From assembly GCF_013201035.1 (NCBI RefSeq), contig NZ_CP053707.1, forward strand, positions 1,798,001 through 1,862,000: 64,000 nucleotides of DNA, given 5' to 3'. The translations under genes and the position numbers were made by a program. The DNA comes from Arthrobacter sp. NEB 688. Lineage in GTDB: Bacteria > Actinomycetota > Actinomycetes > Actinomycetales > Dermatophilaceae. Of this stretch, positions 1-8,313 are shown in pieces (within the stretch, counting starts at the first letter, position 1; every line of letters begins with the position of its first letter). The notes under the pieces are model-generated. The model saw nothing but the letters and a program-made list of their open reading frames with translations. It ran no database searches and was not told the origin of the DNA.

Positions 1-1
1 G

Positions 2-220
2 GTGTACTGGCCCGTCGAGGAGGCGCGGGCGGTCGACGCCGCGCTCGCCGACGGCCGCACGCGGATGCCCGTCGCGCACGTCTCGATGGAGACGCCGTGG
101 TCCGCGTGGGAGGCGGCGATGGCCCGGCCGCTGCCGCGGCTGCCGCGCATCGAGGTCGACGGGGACCTGCTCGGCACGTGCGACCACCACGGGCCGCCGG
201 TGCAGCTCGAGCGGCGGTGA
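2..220 (+). CDS. 3' end of an unidentified protein (partial)
   Basis: This is the C-terminal part of a gene that enters from the left edge. Only about 72 residues are visible, ending in TGA at 218-220. The visible part has Trp and Pro-rich stretches (SMETPWSAWEAA) and ends CDHHGPPVQLERR. I do not recognise the family. The stop overlaps the GTG start of the acyl-CoA ligase by 4 bases (GTGA), so the two are probably translationally coupled in one operon. The true start lies outside the window. Confidence 0.6.
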   Translation: MYWPVEEARAVDAALADGRTRMPVAHVSMETPWSAWEAAMARPLPRLPRIEVDGDLLGTCDHHGPPVQLERR

Positions 221-1752
221 GCGACCCGCTGCCGCCCGGCCCGGTCAACCTCGCCCGGACCTGCCTCGGCCCGGCGCCGTACCGACCGCCGGACGGCCTC
301 GGGCTGGTCGTCACCCACGACCTCGACGACCCGTCGGCGGGCGAGGAGCGGTGGACGTGGGGCGAGCTGGCCGACGCCGTGCTCGGGGTGGCGGCGGGGC
401 TGCTCGCGGCGGGGATCGCGCCGGGGGACCGGCTCGTCCTGCGGCTCGGCGACACGAGCGACTTCGCGCTGGCCTTCTTCGGGGCCGCCGCCGCGGGAGT
501 GGTCCCGGTGCCGACGTCGGACCAGCTGACCGCCGACGAGGTGGCGTTCGTGGCGGCCGACTGCGGCGCCGTGGCGCTCGCGGTGGCCCCCGGGCTCGAG
601 GTGGCGACGACGCTGCCCGTGGTCGGGCCGGCCGACCTCGCCCGGTGGCGCGCCGGTGGCGCCCGGGCGGACTGGGCCGCGACCGCGCCCGACGACCCGG
701 CGTTCCTCGTCTACACGTCGGGGACGACGGGGCGGCCCAAGGGGGTCGTGCACGCACACCGGTCGGCGTGGGGCCGCCGGCCGATGCACGCGGGGTGGCT
801 GGGCATCGGGCCGGGCGACGTCGTCCTGCACGCCGGCTCGTTCACGTGGACCTACACGCTCGGGGTGGGGCTCACCGACCCGTGGTCGGTCGGTGCCACG
901 GCGGTCGTGCACAGCGGGCGACGCGACCCCGCCGCCTGGCCCCGACTCGTGGAGCACTGCGGCGCAACGGTGTTCGCCGCGGTTCCCGGCGTCTACCGCC
1001 AGCTGCTGGCGCGCTGGGCGGGTGCGCCGCTCGACGCACCCGACGGGCCGCTGCGGTCGCTGCGGCACGCCGTGACGGCGGGGGAGGCGCTGACCCCCGA
1101 CCTCCTCGAGCAGTGGCGGGCGCGCACGGGCCTGGAGCTGTTCGAGGCGCTCGGGATGAGCGAGGTGTCGACGTTCGTGTCGTCGGGGCCGTCGACGCCG
1201 GTACGCCCCGGAAGCCCCGGGCGGGCCCAGCCCGGCCGGCGCATCGCCGTCCTGCCGGTCGAGGGCGGCGAGGTCCCCCTGCCGGTGGGGGAGGCGGGGC
1301 TGCTGGCCGTCCACCGCAGCGACCCCGGGCTGATGCTCGGCTACTGGGACCGCCCCGAGGAGGACGAGTCCGTCCGGCGCGGAGACTGGTTCGTCAGTGG
1401 CGACCTCGTCCACCTCGACGACGACGGCTACGTGCACCACCACGGCCGCGCCGACGACGTCATGACCTCGATGGGCTACCGGGTCTCACCGCAGGAGGTC
1501 GAGGCCGTCCTCGTGCGCCACCCGGCCGTGGCCGAGGCGGCGGTCACGGAGGTGCCCGTGCGCGACGGCGTGCGCATCGTCACGGCGTTCGTCGTGCCGG
1601 CCCCGGGGCAGCACGTGGACGAGGAGTCGCTGCTCGCGTTCGCCGCGGAGCACCTGGCCCGGTACAAGTGCCCGCGGGCGGTCCGGGTCGTGGAGCGGCT
1701 GCCCCGGACGCCGAACGGCAAGGTCGTCCGACGAGCCCTGGCGGAGGGCTGA
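217..1752 (+). CDS. AMP-dependent acyl-CoA synthetase / ligase
   Basis: Class I adenylate-forming ligase of 511 residues, expected to activate a carboxylic acid with ATP and join it to CoA. The P-loop-like motif YTSGTTGRPKG, the GMSE motif, the GDWFVSGDLVHLDDDGYVHHHGR hinge region and the C-terminal PRTPNGKVVRRAL with its catalytic lysine are all present. The arrangement most resembles the benzoate/2-aminobenzoate-CoA ligase branch, but the substrate cannot be read from sequence. The GTG at 217 is chosen because it overlaps the upstream stop (GTGA); the longer in-frame extension upstream is low-complexity Ala/Gly/Arg and is not coding in this frame. Confidence 0.88.
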   Translation: MSDPLPPGPVNLARTCLGPAPYRPPDGLGLVVTHDLDDPSAGEERWTWGELADAVLGVAAGLLAAGIAPGDRLVLRLGDTSDFALAFFGAAAAGVVPVPTSDQLTADEVAFVAADCGAVALAVAPGLEVATTLPVVGPADLARWRAGGARADWAATAPDDPAFLVYTSGTTGRPKGVVHAHRSAWGRRPMHAGWLGIGPGDVVLHAGSFTWTYTLGVGLTDPWSVGATAVVHSGRRDPAAWPRLVEHCGATVFAAVPGVYRQLLARWAGAPLDAPDGPLRSLRHAVTAGEALTPDLLEQWRARTGLELFEALGMSEVSTFVSSGPSTPVRPGSPGRAQPGRRIAVLPVEGGEVPLPVGEAGLLAVHRSDPGLMLGYWDRPEEDESVRRGDWFVSGDLVHLDDDGYVHHHGRADDVMTSMGYRVSPQEVEAVLVRHPAVAEAAVTEVPVRDGVRIVTAFVVPAPGQHVDEESLLAFAAEHLARYKCPRAVRVVERLPRTPNGKVVRRALAEG

Positions 1753-1782
1753 GCGCCGAGCGTCGCTGCGGCAGAAGGTGGC

Positions 1783-3294
1783 TCAGTCCTCGACCCAGTC
1801 CAGGGTGCGGTCGACCGCCTTGCGCCATCCGCGGTAGCCGTCGCGCCGCTGGTCCTCGGACCAGGTCGGCTCCCAGCGCTCGTCCTCGGCCCAGTTGGCG
1901 CGCAGCTCGTCGGTGTCGGCCCAGAACCCGACCGCCAGGCCGGCCGCGTAGGCGGCGCCGAGGGCGGTCGTCTCGGCGACGACCGGCTTGCTCACCGGGA
2001 CCCCGAGGACGTCGGCCTGCAGCTGCATGCACAGTCGGTTCGCGGTGACGCCGCCGTCGACCTTGAGGCAGGTCATCTCGACGCCCGAGTCGGCGACCAT
2101 CGCCTCGGCGACGTCGCGCGACTGGTAGCAGATGGCCTCGAGCGTGGCCCGGGCCAGGTGGGCGTTGGTGTTGAAGCGCGACAGGCCGACGATCGCCCCG
2201 CGGGCGTCGCTGCGCCAGTAGGGGGCGAAGAGGCCGCTGAACGCCGGCACGAAGTACACGCCGCCGGAGTCCTCGACCTGGGCCGCCAGCCGCTCGACCT
2301 CGGAGGCGCCCGAGATGATGCCCAGCTGGTCGCGCAGCCACTGGACGGCGCTGCCGGTCACCGCGATCGAGCCCTCGAGCGCGTACACCGGCTTGGCGTC
2401 GCCGAGCTGGTAGGCAACCGTCGTCAGGAGGCCGTTCTCGCTGCGGACGAGCTCCTCGCCGGTGTTGAGCAGGAGGAAGTTGCCTGTGCCGTAGGTGTTC
2501 TTGGCCTCGCCGGGCGCGAAGCAGACCTGGCCGACGGTCGCCGCCTGCTGGTCGCCGAGGACGCCGGTGATGGGCACCGCACTCGTGCCGCGCCGGTCGC
2601 CGGTGTGCCCGTACGCCTCCGCGTGGCTGCTCGCGCTGATGGTCGGCAGCATCGCGCGGGGGATGTCGAAGAACCCGAGCAGCTCGTCGTCCCAGTCGAG
2701 CGTCGTGAGGTCCATGAGCATCGTGCGACTGGCGTTGGTCACGTCGGTGACGTGCAGGCCGCCCTCCGGGCCGCCCGTGAGGTTCCAGACGACCCAGGTG
2801 TCGGGGGTGCCGAAGAGCGCGTCGCCGCGCTCGGCGGCCGCGCGCAGGCCGTCGACGTTCTCGAGCATCCACTGGACCTTGCCCGCGCTGAAGTAGGTGG
2901 CGGGCGGCAGGCCGGCCTTCTCGCGGATGACGTCGCCGCGGCCGTCGGCGTCCAGCGCCCGGGCGATGCCGGCGGTGCGCGTGTCCTGCCAGACGATCGC
3001 GTTGTGGAACGGCCGGCCGGTCCGCCTGTCCCAGACGATCGCCGTCTCGCGCTGGTTCGTGATGCCGATCGCCGCGAGGTCGCTCGTCGAGAGGCCGGAG
3101 GTCGTCAGCGCCGAGCCGATGACGGTCTGGGTGCGGTCCCAGATCTCGAGGGGGTTGTGCTCGACCCATCCGGCGCGGGGGAGGACCTGCGCGTGCTCGA
3201 GCTGGTGGCGGGCCACCTCCCGCCCGTCGTGGTCGAACACCATGAACCGGGTGCTCGTCGTGCCCTGGTCGACCGCGCCGATGAAGTCCGCCAT
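1783..3294 (-). CDS. glpK: Glycerol kinase
   Basis: 503-residue FGGY-family kinase that phosphorylates glycerol to sn-glycerol-3-phosphate with ATP. The N terminus ([17 protein letters not shown]) carries the phosphate-binding DQGTTSTR motif, and [18 protein letters not shown] with the following VSKP is the typical C-terminal FGGY signature. The length matches the family. No glpF or glpD lies beside it. The start is supported by an excellent -10 (TAGGGT, read on the minus strand at 3306-3301) that ends six bases before the ATG, which suggests a leaderless transcript. The gene converges with the acyl-CoA ligase across a 30-base gap. Confidence 0.95.
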   Translation of the reverse strand: MADFIGAVDQGTTSTRFMVFDHDGREVARHQLEHAQVLPRAGWVEHNPLEIWDRTQTVIGSALTTSGLSTSDLAAIGITNQRETAIVWDRRTGRPFHNAIVWQDTRTAGIARALDADGRGDVIREKAGLPPATYFSAGKVQWMLENVDGLRAAAERGDALFGTPDTWVVWNLTGGPEGGLHVTDVTNASRTMLMDLTTLDWDDELLGFFDIPRAMLPTISASSHAEAYGHTGDRRGTSAVPITGVLGDQQAATVGQVCFAPGEAKNTYGTGNFLLLNTGEELVRSENGLLTTVAYQLGDAKPVYALEGSIAVTGSAVQWLRDQLGIISGASEVERLAAQVEDSGGVYFVPAFSGLFAPYWRSDARGAIVGLSRFNTNAHLARATLEAICYQSRDVAEAMVADSGVEMTCLKVDGGVTANRLCMQLQADVLGVPVSKPVVAETTALGAAYAAGLAVGFWADTDELRANWAEDERWEPTWSEDQRRDGYRGWRKAVDRTLDWVED

Positions 3295-3340
3295 GCCCCG
3301 ACCCTAGAGCCCCCGCCGTCCCGCCCCGCAGGTCATGGGC

Positions 3341-3392
3341 GGGGTTGTCGGCATCGGGCGGGGTCGTCTCCGCGCCCGGCGCCGACAACCCC
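3341..3392. repeat. 12-bp inverted repeat GGGGTTGTCGGC
   Basis: GGGGTTGTCGGC at 3341-3352 and its exact reverse complement GCCGACAACCCC at 3381-3392 form an inverted repeat with a 28-base loop between glpK and the DUF559 gene. A third copy of the same 12-mer lies at 4356-4367, inside the last codons of the DUF559 gene, so the gene is bracketed by the element. Function unknown; it could be an interspersed REP-like motif or a structured leader. Confidence 0.55.
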
Positions 3393-3456
3393 GTCCTGGC
3401 CGGACCCTGTGGACAACCGCACGGCCGGCGCGCCGGACTGCAGCAGCATCACGGGG

Positions 3457-4395
3457 TTGGACGGTCGACTGACGGCGTTCGCGCTGGCGCGGGGCGGGGT
3501 GTTCACGAGCGCCGAGGCGATCTCCCTCGGCGTCGAGGAGACGGCGCTGCGCCGGGCTAGGGCGTCGGGCGCCGTCGTGCGGGTGCGGCGTGACGCCTAC
3601 GTGCTCGGTGGCTGCTGGGAGGACGCGGTGCCCGAGCAGCGGCTCGCGCTGCGGACGAGGGCCGTCCTGCGCACCCGGGGCACCGACGTGGCCTCGCACC
3701 AGTCGGCCCTCGCACTGCACGGGCTACCTCTCGTCGACCTCCCGCTCGACGTCGTCGACGTCCTCGGTGCGTCGAGGCGCACCCGCTCGGCCGGCGGGCT
3801 GCGGATCCATCCCCGCGACGGCGCGAGCCACGTGGTCGCCGACGGCTACCGGTGCGTCCCCGTCGCGCACGCACTGGCACAGGTGGTGGTTCGCTCCGGG
3901 GTGCAGGCAGGTCTGGTGCCGGTCGACGCCGCGCTGCACGCCGGCCGGGTGTCCCGCGAGGAGCTGGGTGCGGCGCTCGCGGCGGTCGCGCGACGCCCGG
4001 CCCAGCAGCTGCGGGCGGAGTCGGTCACCGCACGGTGCAGCGCCCTGTCCGAGTCGCCCGGCGAGACCCTGGCGCGGCTGTTCCTCGTCGACGCCGGCTT
4101 CGAGGTGCGTGCGCAGGTGCCGGTCACCGACGAGGACGGTCTCGTCGGCCGCGTCGACCTGCTCGTGGAGGGCCGGGTCGTCGTCGAGTTCGACGGGGCG
4201 CTCAAGTACGGCGGGGCGCAGGGGAGGGAGGCGCTGGTGGCCGAGAAGCGCCGGGAGGACCGGCTGCGGGCGGTGGGGTACGCGGTGGTCCGGGTCACGT
4301 GGGCCGACCTGGCGCATCCCGAGCGGGTCGTGGCGCGGGTCCGCCGGGCGCTGGCGGGGTTGTCGGCGTCCGGCGTGGCTACAGCCGTGTCCTGA
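3457..4395 (+). CDS. DUF559 domain protein with AbiEi-like N-terminal winged helix
   Basis: About 312 residues. The N-terminal third (LTAFALARGGVFTSAEAISLGVEETALRRARASGAVVRVRRDAYV) matches the winged-helix layout of AbiEi/Vsr-like actinobacterial proteins. The C-terminal part contains a restriction-endonuclease-like fold of the DUF559 type: E of GETLARLFL, RVDLL and VVVEFDGALKY, then LRAVGYAVVRVTWADL. These proteins are common and often multicopy in actinobacteria; a nuclease role is inferred, and no cognate antitoxin is visible. Start uncertain: TTG 3457 is preferred because CAGCAT ends seven bases upstream and the N terminus then fits the family; GTG 3409 is the alternative. Confidence 0.72.
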   Translation: MDGRLTAFALARGGVFTSAEAISLGVEETALRRARASGAVVRVRRDAYVLGGCWEDAVPEQRLALRTRAVLRTRGTDVASHQSALALHGLPLVDLPLDVVDVLGASRRTRSAGGLRIHPRDGASHVVADGYRCVPVAHALAQVVVRSGVQAGLVPVDAALHAGRVSREELGAALAAVARRPAQQLRAESVTARCSALSESPGETLARLFLVDAGFEVRAQVPVTDEDGLVGRVDLLVEGRVVVEFDGALKYGGAQGREALVAEKRREDRLRAVGYAVVRVTWADLAHPERVVARVRRALAGLSASGVATAVS

Positions 4396-4558
4396 GCCGC
4401 TTTCCCTGCCCACGGGAGTGAGAGGCGCCGGTCAGCCGTGCGGAGGAGCGACGTGACGCGCGGGGCGTCGGGTGTGGGGAAGGGCACGTCGTGGTGGGCT
4501 GCCGCCCGTCGCGGGGCCGCGCGAGGATGTCCCGGACACCGGAGCGAAGGAGATCGAC

Positions 4559-5101
4559 GTGCAGTTCGGGCGCAGCTACGAGGAGTTCGAGGTCGGGGCC
4601 ACGTACAAGCACTGGCCGGGCAAGACCGTCACCGAGGCCGACGACCACCTGTTCTGCCTGTTGACGATGAACCACCACCCGCTCCACCTCGACGCCCACT
4701 ACGCCGAGGGGACGACGCAGTTCGGCAAGAACGTCGTCGTCGGCAACTACGTCTACTCGATCCTCCTCGGGATGTCGGTGCCGGACGTCAGCGGCAAGGC
4801 GATCGCCAACCTCGAGATCGAGAGCCTGCGCCACGTCGCGCCGACCTTCCACGGCGACACCCTCTACGGCGAGACCCGCGTGCTCGACAAGTGGGAGAGC
4901 ACGAGCAAGGACGACCGGGGCGTGGTCCACGTCGAGACCATCGGCTACAAGCAGGACGGCACCGTCGTCTGCATCTTCCGGCGCAAGGTCATGGTGCCGA
5001 AGGAGTCCTACCTCGACGCTCGCGGCGGCGAGCAGCCCGGCCGCCCGTCGCCGCAGCCGGACCGGAACTGGCCCGGTCCGGCCGCGACCCCGCAGGCCTG
5101 A
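4559..5101 (+). CDS. MaoC-family dehydratase (mesaconyl-CoA hydratase-like)
   Basis: 180-residue hot-dog-fold hydratase. The hydratase motif ADDHLFCLLTMNHHPLHLDAHYAE contains the Asp and His expected of R-specific enoyl-CoA hydratases, and the RHVAPTFHGDTLYGETRVL segment is typical of the beta-strand core. It is expected to hydrate a branched or C4/C5 enoyl-CoA; the exact acyl chain is unknown. The GTG at 4559 is chosen because a purine-rich site (GAAGGAG) lies about six bases upstream; an in-frame ATG at 4472 would add a basic, low-complexity tail. The last 25 residues are Pro-rich and probably disordered. Confidence 0.85.
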   Translation: MQFGRSYEEFEVGATYKHWPGKTVTEADDHLFCLLTMNHHPLHLDAHYAEGTTQFGKNVVVGNYVYSILLGMSVPDVSGKAIANLEIESLRHVAPTFHGDTLYGETRVLDKWESTSKDDRGVVHVETIGYKQDGTVVCIFRRKVMVPKESYLDARGGEQPGRPSPQPDRNWPGPAATPQA

Positions 5102-5104
5102 GGG

Positions 5105-6223
5105 TCAGGGCCGCTCGGTGACCGTGCGGCCGCCCTCGTCCCACGTGATGCTCCGGTAGCCCGACCCCTCGACCGACTCCGGCGCGGAGTACCGGGTCCA
5201 GAGGATCGCGAGGTCGGTGCCCGGGACCGGGGCGACGGTCAGCGGGTCCGTCACCTCGGTGCCCGTCGTGGGGGTGAGGGTGCCGGGCGTCGTCCCGGCG
5301 GGCACGACGGCGGCGAACAGGTAGTCGATCCGCGAGCCCTCGCCCCGGCCGGAGCCGAGGAACGGGCGGCCGCTGCTGTTGCGCGAGCCGTCCAGCGCCA
5401 TCATCGACTGCCCACCGTCGGTCGAGAAGGTGCCCATCCGGTCGAGGCCCTCGGACACGAAGACGGTCGTCCGCTCCGCGTCGCCGAGCGTCACGGCGGG
5501 GACGACGGCCCCGGTCTCGTCGTGGACCGTCCCCCGACCGTCCCACCAGAGGAGGTGCCGGACCGTGTCGGCGTCGCCGGCCACCTCGAACCGCACGGCG
5601 AAGGCCTGGCGACCGGTCCCGGCCAGGGGCGCCCGGACGGAGGTCGAGGCGTGGCCGCCCTCGTCGGTCAGCGGCGTGACGAGCTGGACCTCCTTCGCCT
5701 GCTCGGGCAGGACGCCGACGAGGACGTGCGAGTCCTCCCCGGCGGTGCCCGAGGTCGATGCGAGGGGCGCGATGCCGTCGAGGCTCGAGCCCCCCATCAG
5801 CGACGTGCTGCCGTCGGCGCCGATCGCGAGGTACTCGAGGTCGGGCGTGCCGCCGGGCACGACGCGCACGCCGACCCGCTGCGGCCCGGGGATCGAGAGC
5901 GGTTGGCCGTCGGTGCTGCTCGAGAGGTCGGAGAACGGCTCGAGCAGCGCGGTCACCGGTCGCGTCGCCGGGGCGCTGGTGCGGGTGGCCGGGACCTCCA
6001 GCGCGCGGTCCGAGGAGCCGTCGAGGGCAGCCCATGACCCGATCCCGACGACCGTGGCGGCGGCCAGCGCGGCGCCGGCCGCGGCCATCCGGCGGCGGCG
6101 CACGACGCGGCGGCCGCTGCCGAGGACCTCGGCGGTGTCGACGTCGTGGAAGGCGGGGTTCTCGGCGTCGGTGGCACCGCGCAGCAGCGTGCGCAGCTCG
6201 TCCTCGAACACGTCGTGGCTCAT
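5105..6223 (-). CDS. Single-pass membrane protein paired with SigE-family sigma factor (putative anti-sigma/sensor)
   Basis: 372 residues: a cytoplasmic N terminus (about 1-45) with DELRTLLRGATDA, a run of arginines, one membrane segment (MAAAGAALAAATVVGIGSW, about residues 46-64), then a long extracytoplasmic part rich in Asp, Gly, Ser and Thr. Its start overlaps the stop of the sigma factor gene by four bases (ATGA), the usual layout for a SigE-family sigma factor and its membrane-bound partner. No canonical zinc anti-sigma motif (HxxxCxxC) is visible, so the anti-sigma role is inferred from position and topology. Confidence 0.7.
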   Translation of the reverse strand: MSHDVFEDELRTLLRGATDAENPAFHDVDTAEVLGSGRRVVRRRRMAAAGAALAAATVVGIGSWAALDGSSDRALEVPATRTSAPATRPVTALLEPFSDLSSSTDGQPLSIPGPQRVGVRVVPGGTPDLEYLAIGADGSTSLMGGSSLDGIAPLASTSGTAGEDSHVLVGVLPEQAKEVQLVTPLTDEGGHASTSVRAPLAGTGRQAFAVRFEVAGDADTVRHLLWWDGRGTVHDETGAVVPAVTLGDAERTTVFVSEGLDRMGTFSTDGGQSMMALDGSRNSSGRPFLGSGRGEGSRIDYLFAAVVPAGTTPGTLTPTTGTEVTDPLTVAPVPGTDLAILWTRYSAPESVEGSGYRSITWDEGGRTVTERP

Positions 6224-6726
6224 CGGGTGCCTCCCTCGGTGGTGGTGAGCTGGGTGCGCAGCGTGGCGAGGCCGCGTGAGGCGGCGGACTTGACGGAGCC
6301 GAGCGAGATGTCGAGCAGGTCGGCGACGGCCTGCTCGCTGAGGTCGGTGTAGTAGCGCAGCACGACGACGCGTCGCTGCTGGTCGGGCAGGGCGGCGAGG
6401 AGCCGGACGACGAGGTCGCGGTCCTCGCTCGTCGTGGAGGCGGCCGTCGTCGCCTCGGGCACCTCGCCGACGCTGACCTCGCCGCGGCGCCGGCGCCAGG
6501 AGTCCGTCCGCTCGTTGACGAGGATCTTGCGCGAGTACGCGAGCGCCCCCTCCGGACGCACCCGTGGCCACGCGACGTAGGTCTTGACGAGCGCGGCCTG
6601 CACGAGCTCGTGGGCCGCGTGGTGGTCGCCGGTCAGCAGCCACGCCGTGCGCAGCAGCGACGGCGACGCCTGCTCGACGAAGGCCGTGAACGCGGCGTCG
6701 CGCTCGGCCCTCATCCGTGTGCTCAT
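6220..6726 (-). CDS. RNA polymerase sigma factor, SigE family (ECF)
   Basis: 168-residue ECF sigma factor. Region 2 spans FTAFVEQASPSLLRTAWLLTGDHHAAHELVQAALVKTY with WPRVRPEGALAYSRKILVN. Region 4 is RLLAALPDQQRRVVVLRYYTDLSEQAVADLLDISLGSVKSAASRGLATL, the standard helix-turn-helix for the -35 element. This is the actinobacterial SigE family (TIGR02983 type), which usually works with the co-transcribed membrane protein. A good ribosome site (GGGAGGG) lies about five bases before the ATG. The promoter it recognises cannot be deduced from this window. Confidence 0.92.
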   Translation of the reverse strand: MSTRMRAERDAAFTAFVEQASPSLLRTAWLLTGDHHAAHELVQAALVKTYVAWPRVRPEGALAYSRKILVNERTDSWRRRRGEVSVGEVPEATTAASTTSEDRDLVVRLLAALPDQQRRVVVLRYYTDLSEQAVADLLDISLGSVKSAASRGLATLRTQLTTTEGGTR

Positions 6727-6823
6727 GGACCCTCCCGGTGCTCGGTGTCACCCTCTCTACGGCGGCACCCGGGGAAAGGTTGCCCCGGTCCGGGGGGTGT
6801 TCGCTCGCCGATAGCATCGGCGG

Positions 6824-7669
6824 GTGATCGACCTGCACACCCACTCCACCGCGAGCGACGGCACCCAGCCGCCGGCGCAGGTCGTGGCCTCCGCGGCGGC
6901 GGCCGGCCTCACGACGGTCGCGCTGACCGACCACGACACGACCCTCGGGTGGGACGAGGCCGCGCGGGCCGCCGGCGACCTCGGCATCACGCTCGTGCGC
7001 GGCATCGAGGTCTCGTGCGCCCGCGGCCACCGCTCCGTGCACCTGCTGGCCTACCTGCCGGACCCCACGCACCCGGCGCTCGTCGCCGAGCTCGAGCAGG
7101 CGCGCGACAGCCGCGAGACCCGCCTGGACCGGATGGTCGACCGGATGGCCGCCGACGGGCTGCCCGTGTCGGTCGCCTCGGTGCGCGCCGAGGTCGAGGA
7201 CGGCGCGACCCCAGGGCGCCCGCACATCGCCGACGCCCTCGTGCGCGCCGGCGCCGTCGCGCACCGCGACGAGGCGTTCGCCCACCTGCTCTCCGACAGC
7301 GGCCCCTACTACGTCTCGCACTACGCCCCGGACCCCGTGACGGCCGTCGAGGTCGTCCGCGCCGCCGGCGGCGTGCCCGTCGTCGCGCACCCCCTGTCGG
7401 TGACGCGCGCCGGCACGGTCGACGACGCCCTCCTCGAGGAGATGGTCGCCGCCGGGATGGCCGGCATCGAGGCCCACCACCGCGACCACGGCCCCGACGC
7501 GGTGCGCCACCTCGTCGACCTCGCGGGCTCGCTCGGCGTCGTCGTCACCGGGTCCAGCGACTACCACGGCGACGGCAAGCAGAACCGGCTCGGCGAGCGC
7601 ACGACGACCCCCGAGGCGCTCGAGCGGATCGAGGCGCTCGCGACCGGCGCGGAGGTGGTCCGTCCGTGA
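6824..7669 (+). CDS. PHP-domain phosphoesterase
   Basis: 281-residue PHP-family metal hydrolase. Metal ligands are visible as H5 and H7 (DLHTHSTASDGT), D36-H37-D38 (TDHDTT), E62 (GIEVSC), HRDHG late in the chain and DYHG near the end. The family includes 3',5'-nucleotide phosphatases such as YciV/RnaAM, which is the most likely activity. A TAGCAT box at 6812-6817 ends six bases before the GTG, so the mRNA is probably leaderless. The stop overlaps the marC start (GTGA), indicating one operon. Confidence 0.88.
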   Translation: MIDLHTHSTASDGTQPPAQVVASAAAAGLTTVALTDHDTTLGWDEAARAAGDLGITLVRGIEVSCARGHRSVHLLAYLPDPTHPALVAELEQARDSRETRLDRMVDRMAADGLPVSVASVRAEVEDGATPGRPHIADALVRAGAVAHRDEAFAHLLSDSGPYYVSHYAPDPVTAVEVVRAAGGVPVVAHPLSVTRAGTVDDALLEEMVAAGMAGIEAHHRDHGPDAVRHLVDLAGSLGVVVTGSSDYHGDGKQNRLGERTTTPEALERIEALATGAEVVRP

Positions 7670-8289
7670 GCTGGTTCGACGTCTCCGCGTTCACGACGAC
7701 GTTCGTCACGCTCGTCGTCATCCTCGACCCCCCGGGCGCCATCCCGATCTTCCTCGCCCTCACCGGGCCGCTGACCAAGGAGCAGAAGGTCTCGGCCGCC
7801 CGCCGGGCGAGCCTCGTCGCGCTCGGCGTCATCGCGTCCTTCGCGGTGTTCGGCCAGCGCATCCTCGACTACCTGCACATCTCGCTGCCCGCGCTCCAGG
7901 CCTCGGGCGGCCTGCTGCTGCTCATCGTCGCGCTCCAGCTCCTCACCGGGTCGGAGTCCGAGCAGCACGCGGACGCGGGGGTGAACGTCGCGCTCGTGCC
8001 GCTCGGCACGCCGCTGCTCGCGGGGCCCGGCGCCATCGTCGCGACGATGCTGGCAGTGCAGGACGCCGACGGCACGGCGGGCGTCCTCGCCGTGGCCACC
8101 GCGCTCGTCGCGGCGCTCGGCCTGGTCTTCGTCGTCTTCCGCTTCGCGACGCCGCTGGCGCGCCTGCTCAAGGACAGCGGCATCGTCCTGCTCACGCGCA
8201 TCGCCGGCCTGCTGCTCTCGGCCATCGCCGTGCAGATGGTCGCGGACGCCGTCATCGCCTTCGTCCGCGGGGCCGGCGCCGCGCACTGA
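7666..8289 (+). CDS. MarC-family integral membrane protein
   Basis: 207 residues with six hydrophobic segments; the N-terminal VVILDPPGAIPIFLALTG matches the MarC/UPF0056 signature DPxGxxPxF. The second half repeats the pattern with GTPLLAGPGAIVATMLA. The molecular function of MarC proteins is not established. The GTG start overlaps the PHP gene stop by four bases. Downstream it converges on the histidine kinase gene with a gap of 24 bases. Confidence 0.88.
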   Translation: MSWFDVSAFTTTFVTLVVILDPPGAIPIFLALTGPLTKEQKVSAARRASLVALGVIASFAVFGQRILDYLHISLPALQASGGLLLLIVALQLLTGSESEQHADAGVNVALVPLGTPLLAGPGAIVATMLAVQDADGTAGVLAVATALVAALGLVFVVFRFATPLARLLKDSGIVLLTRIAGLLLSAIAVQMVADAVIAFVRGAGAAH

Positions 8290-8313
8290 GCGCCGCCCCC
8301 ACCGAGGTCGCCC

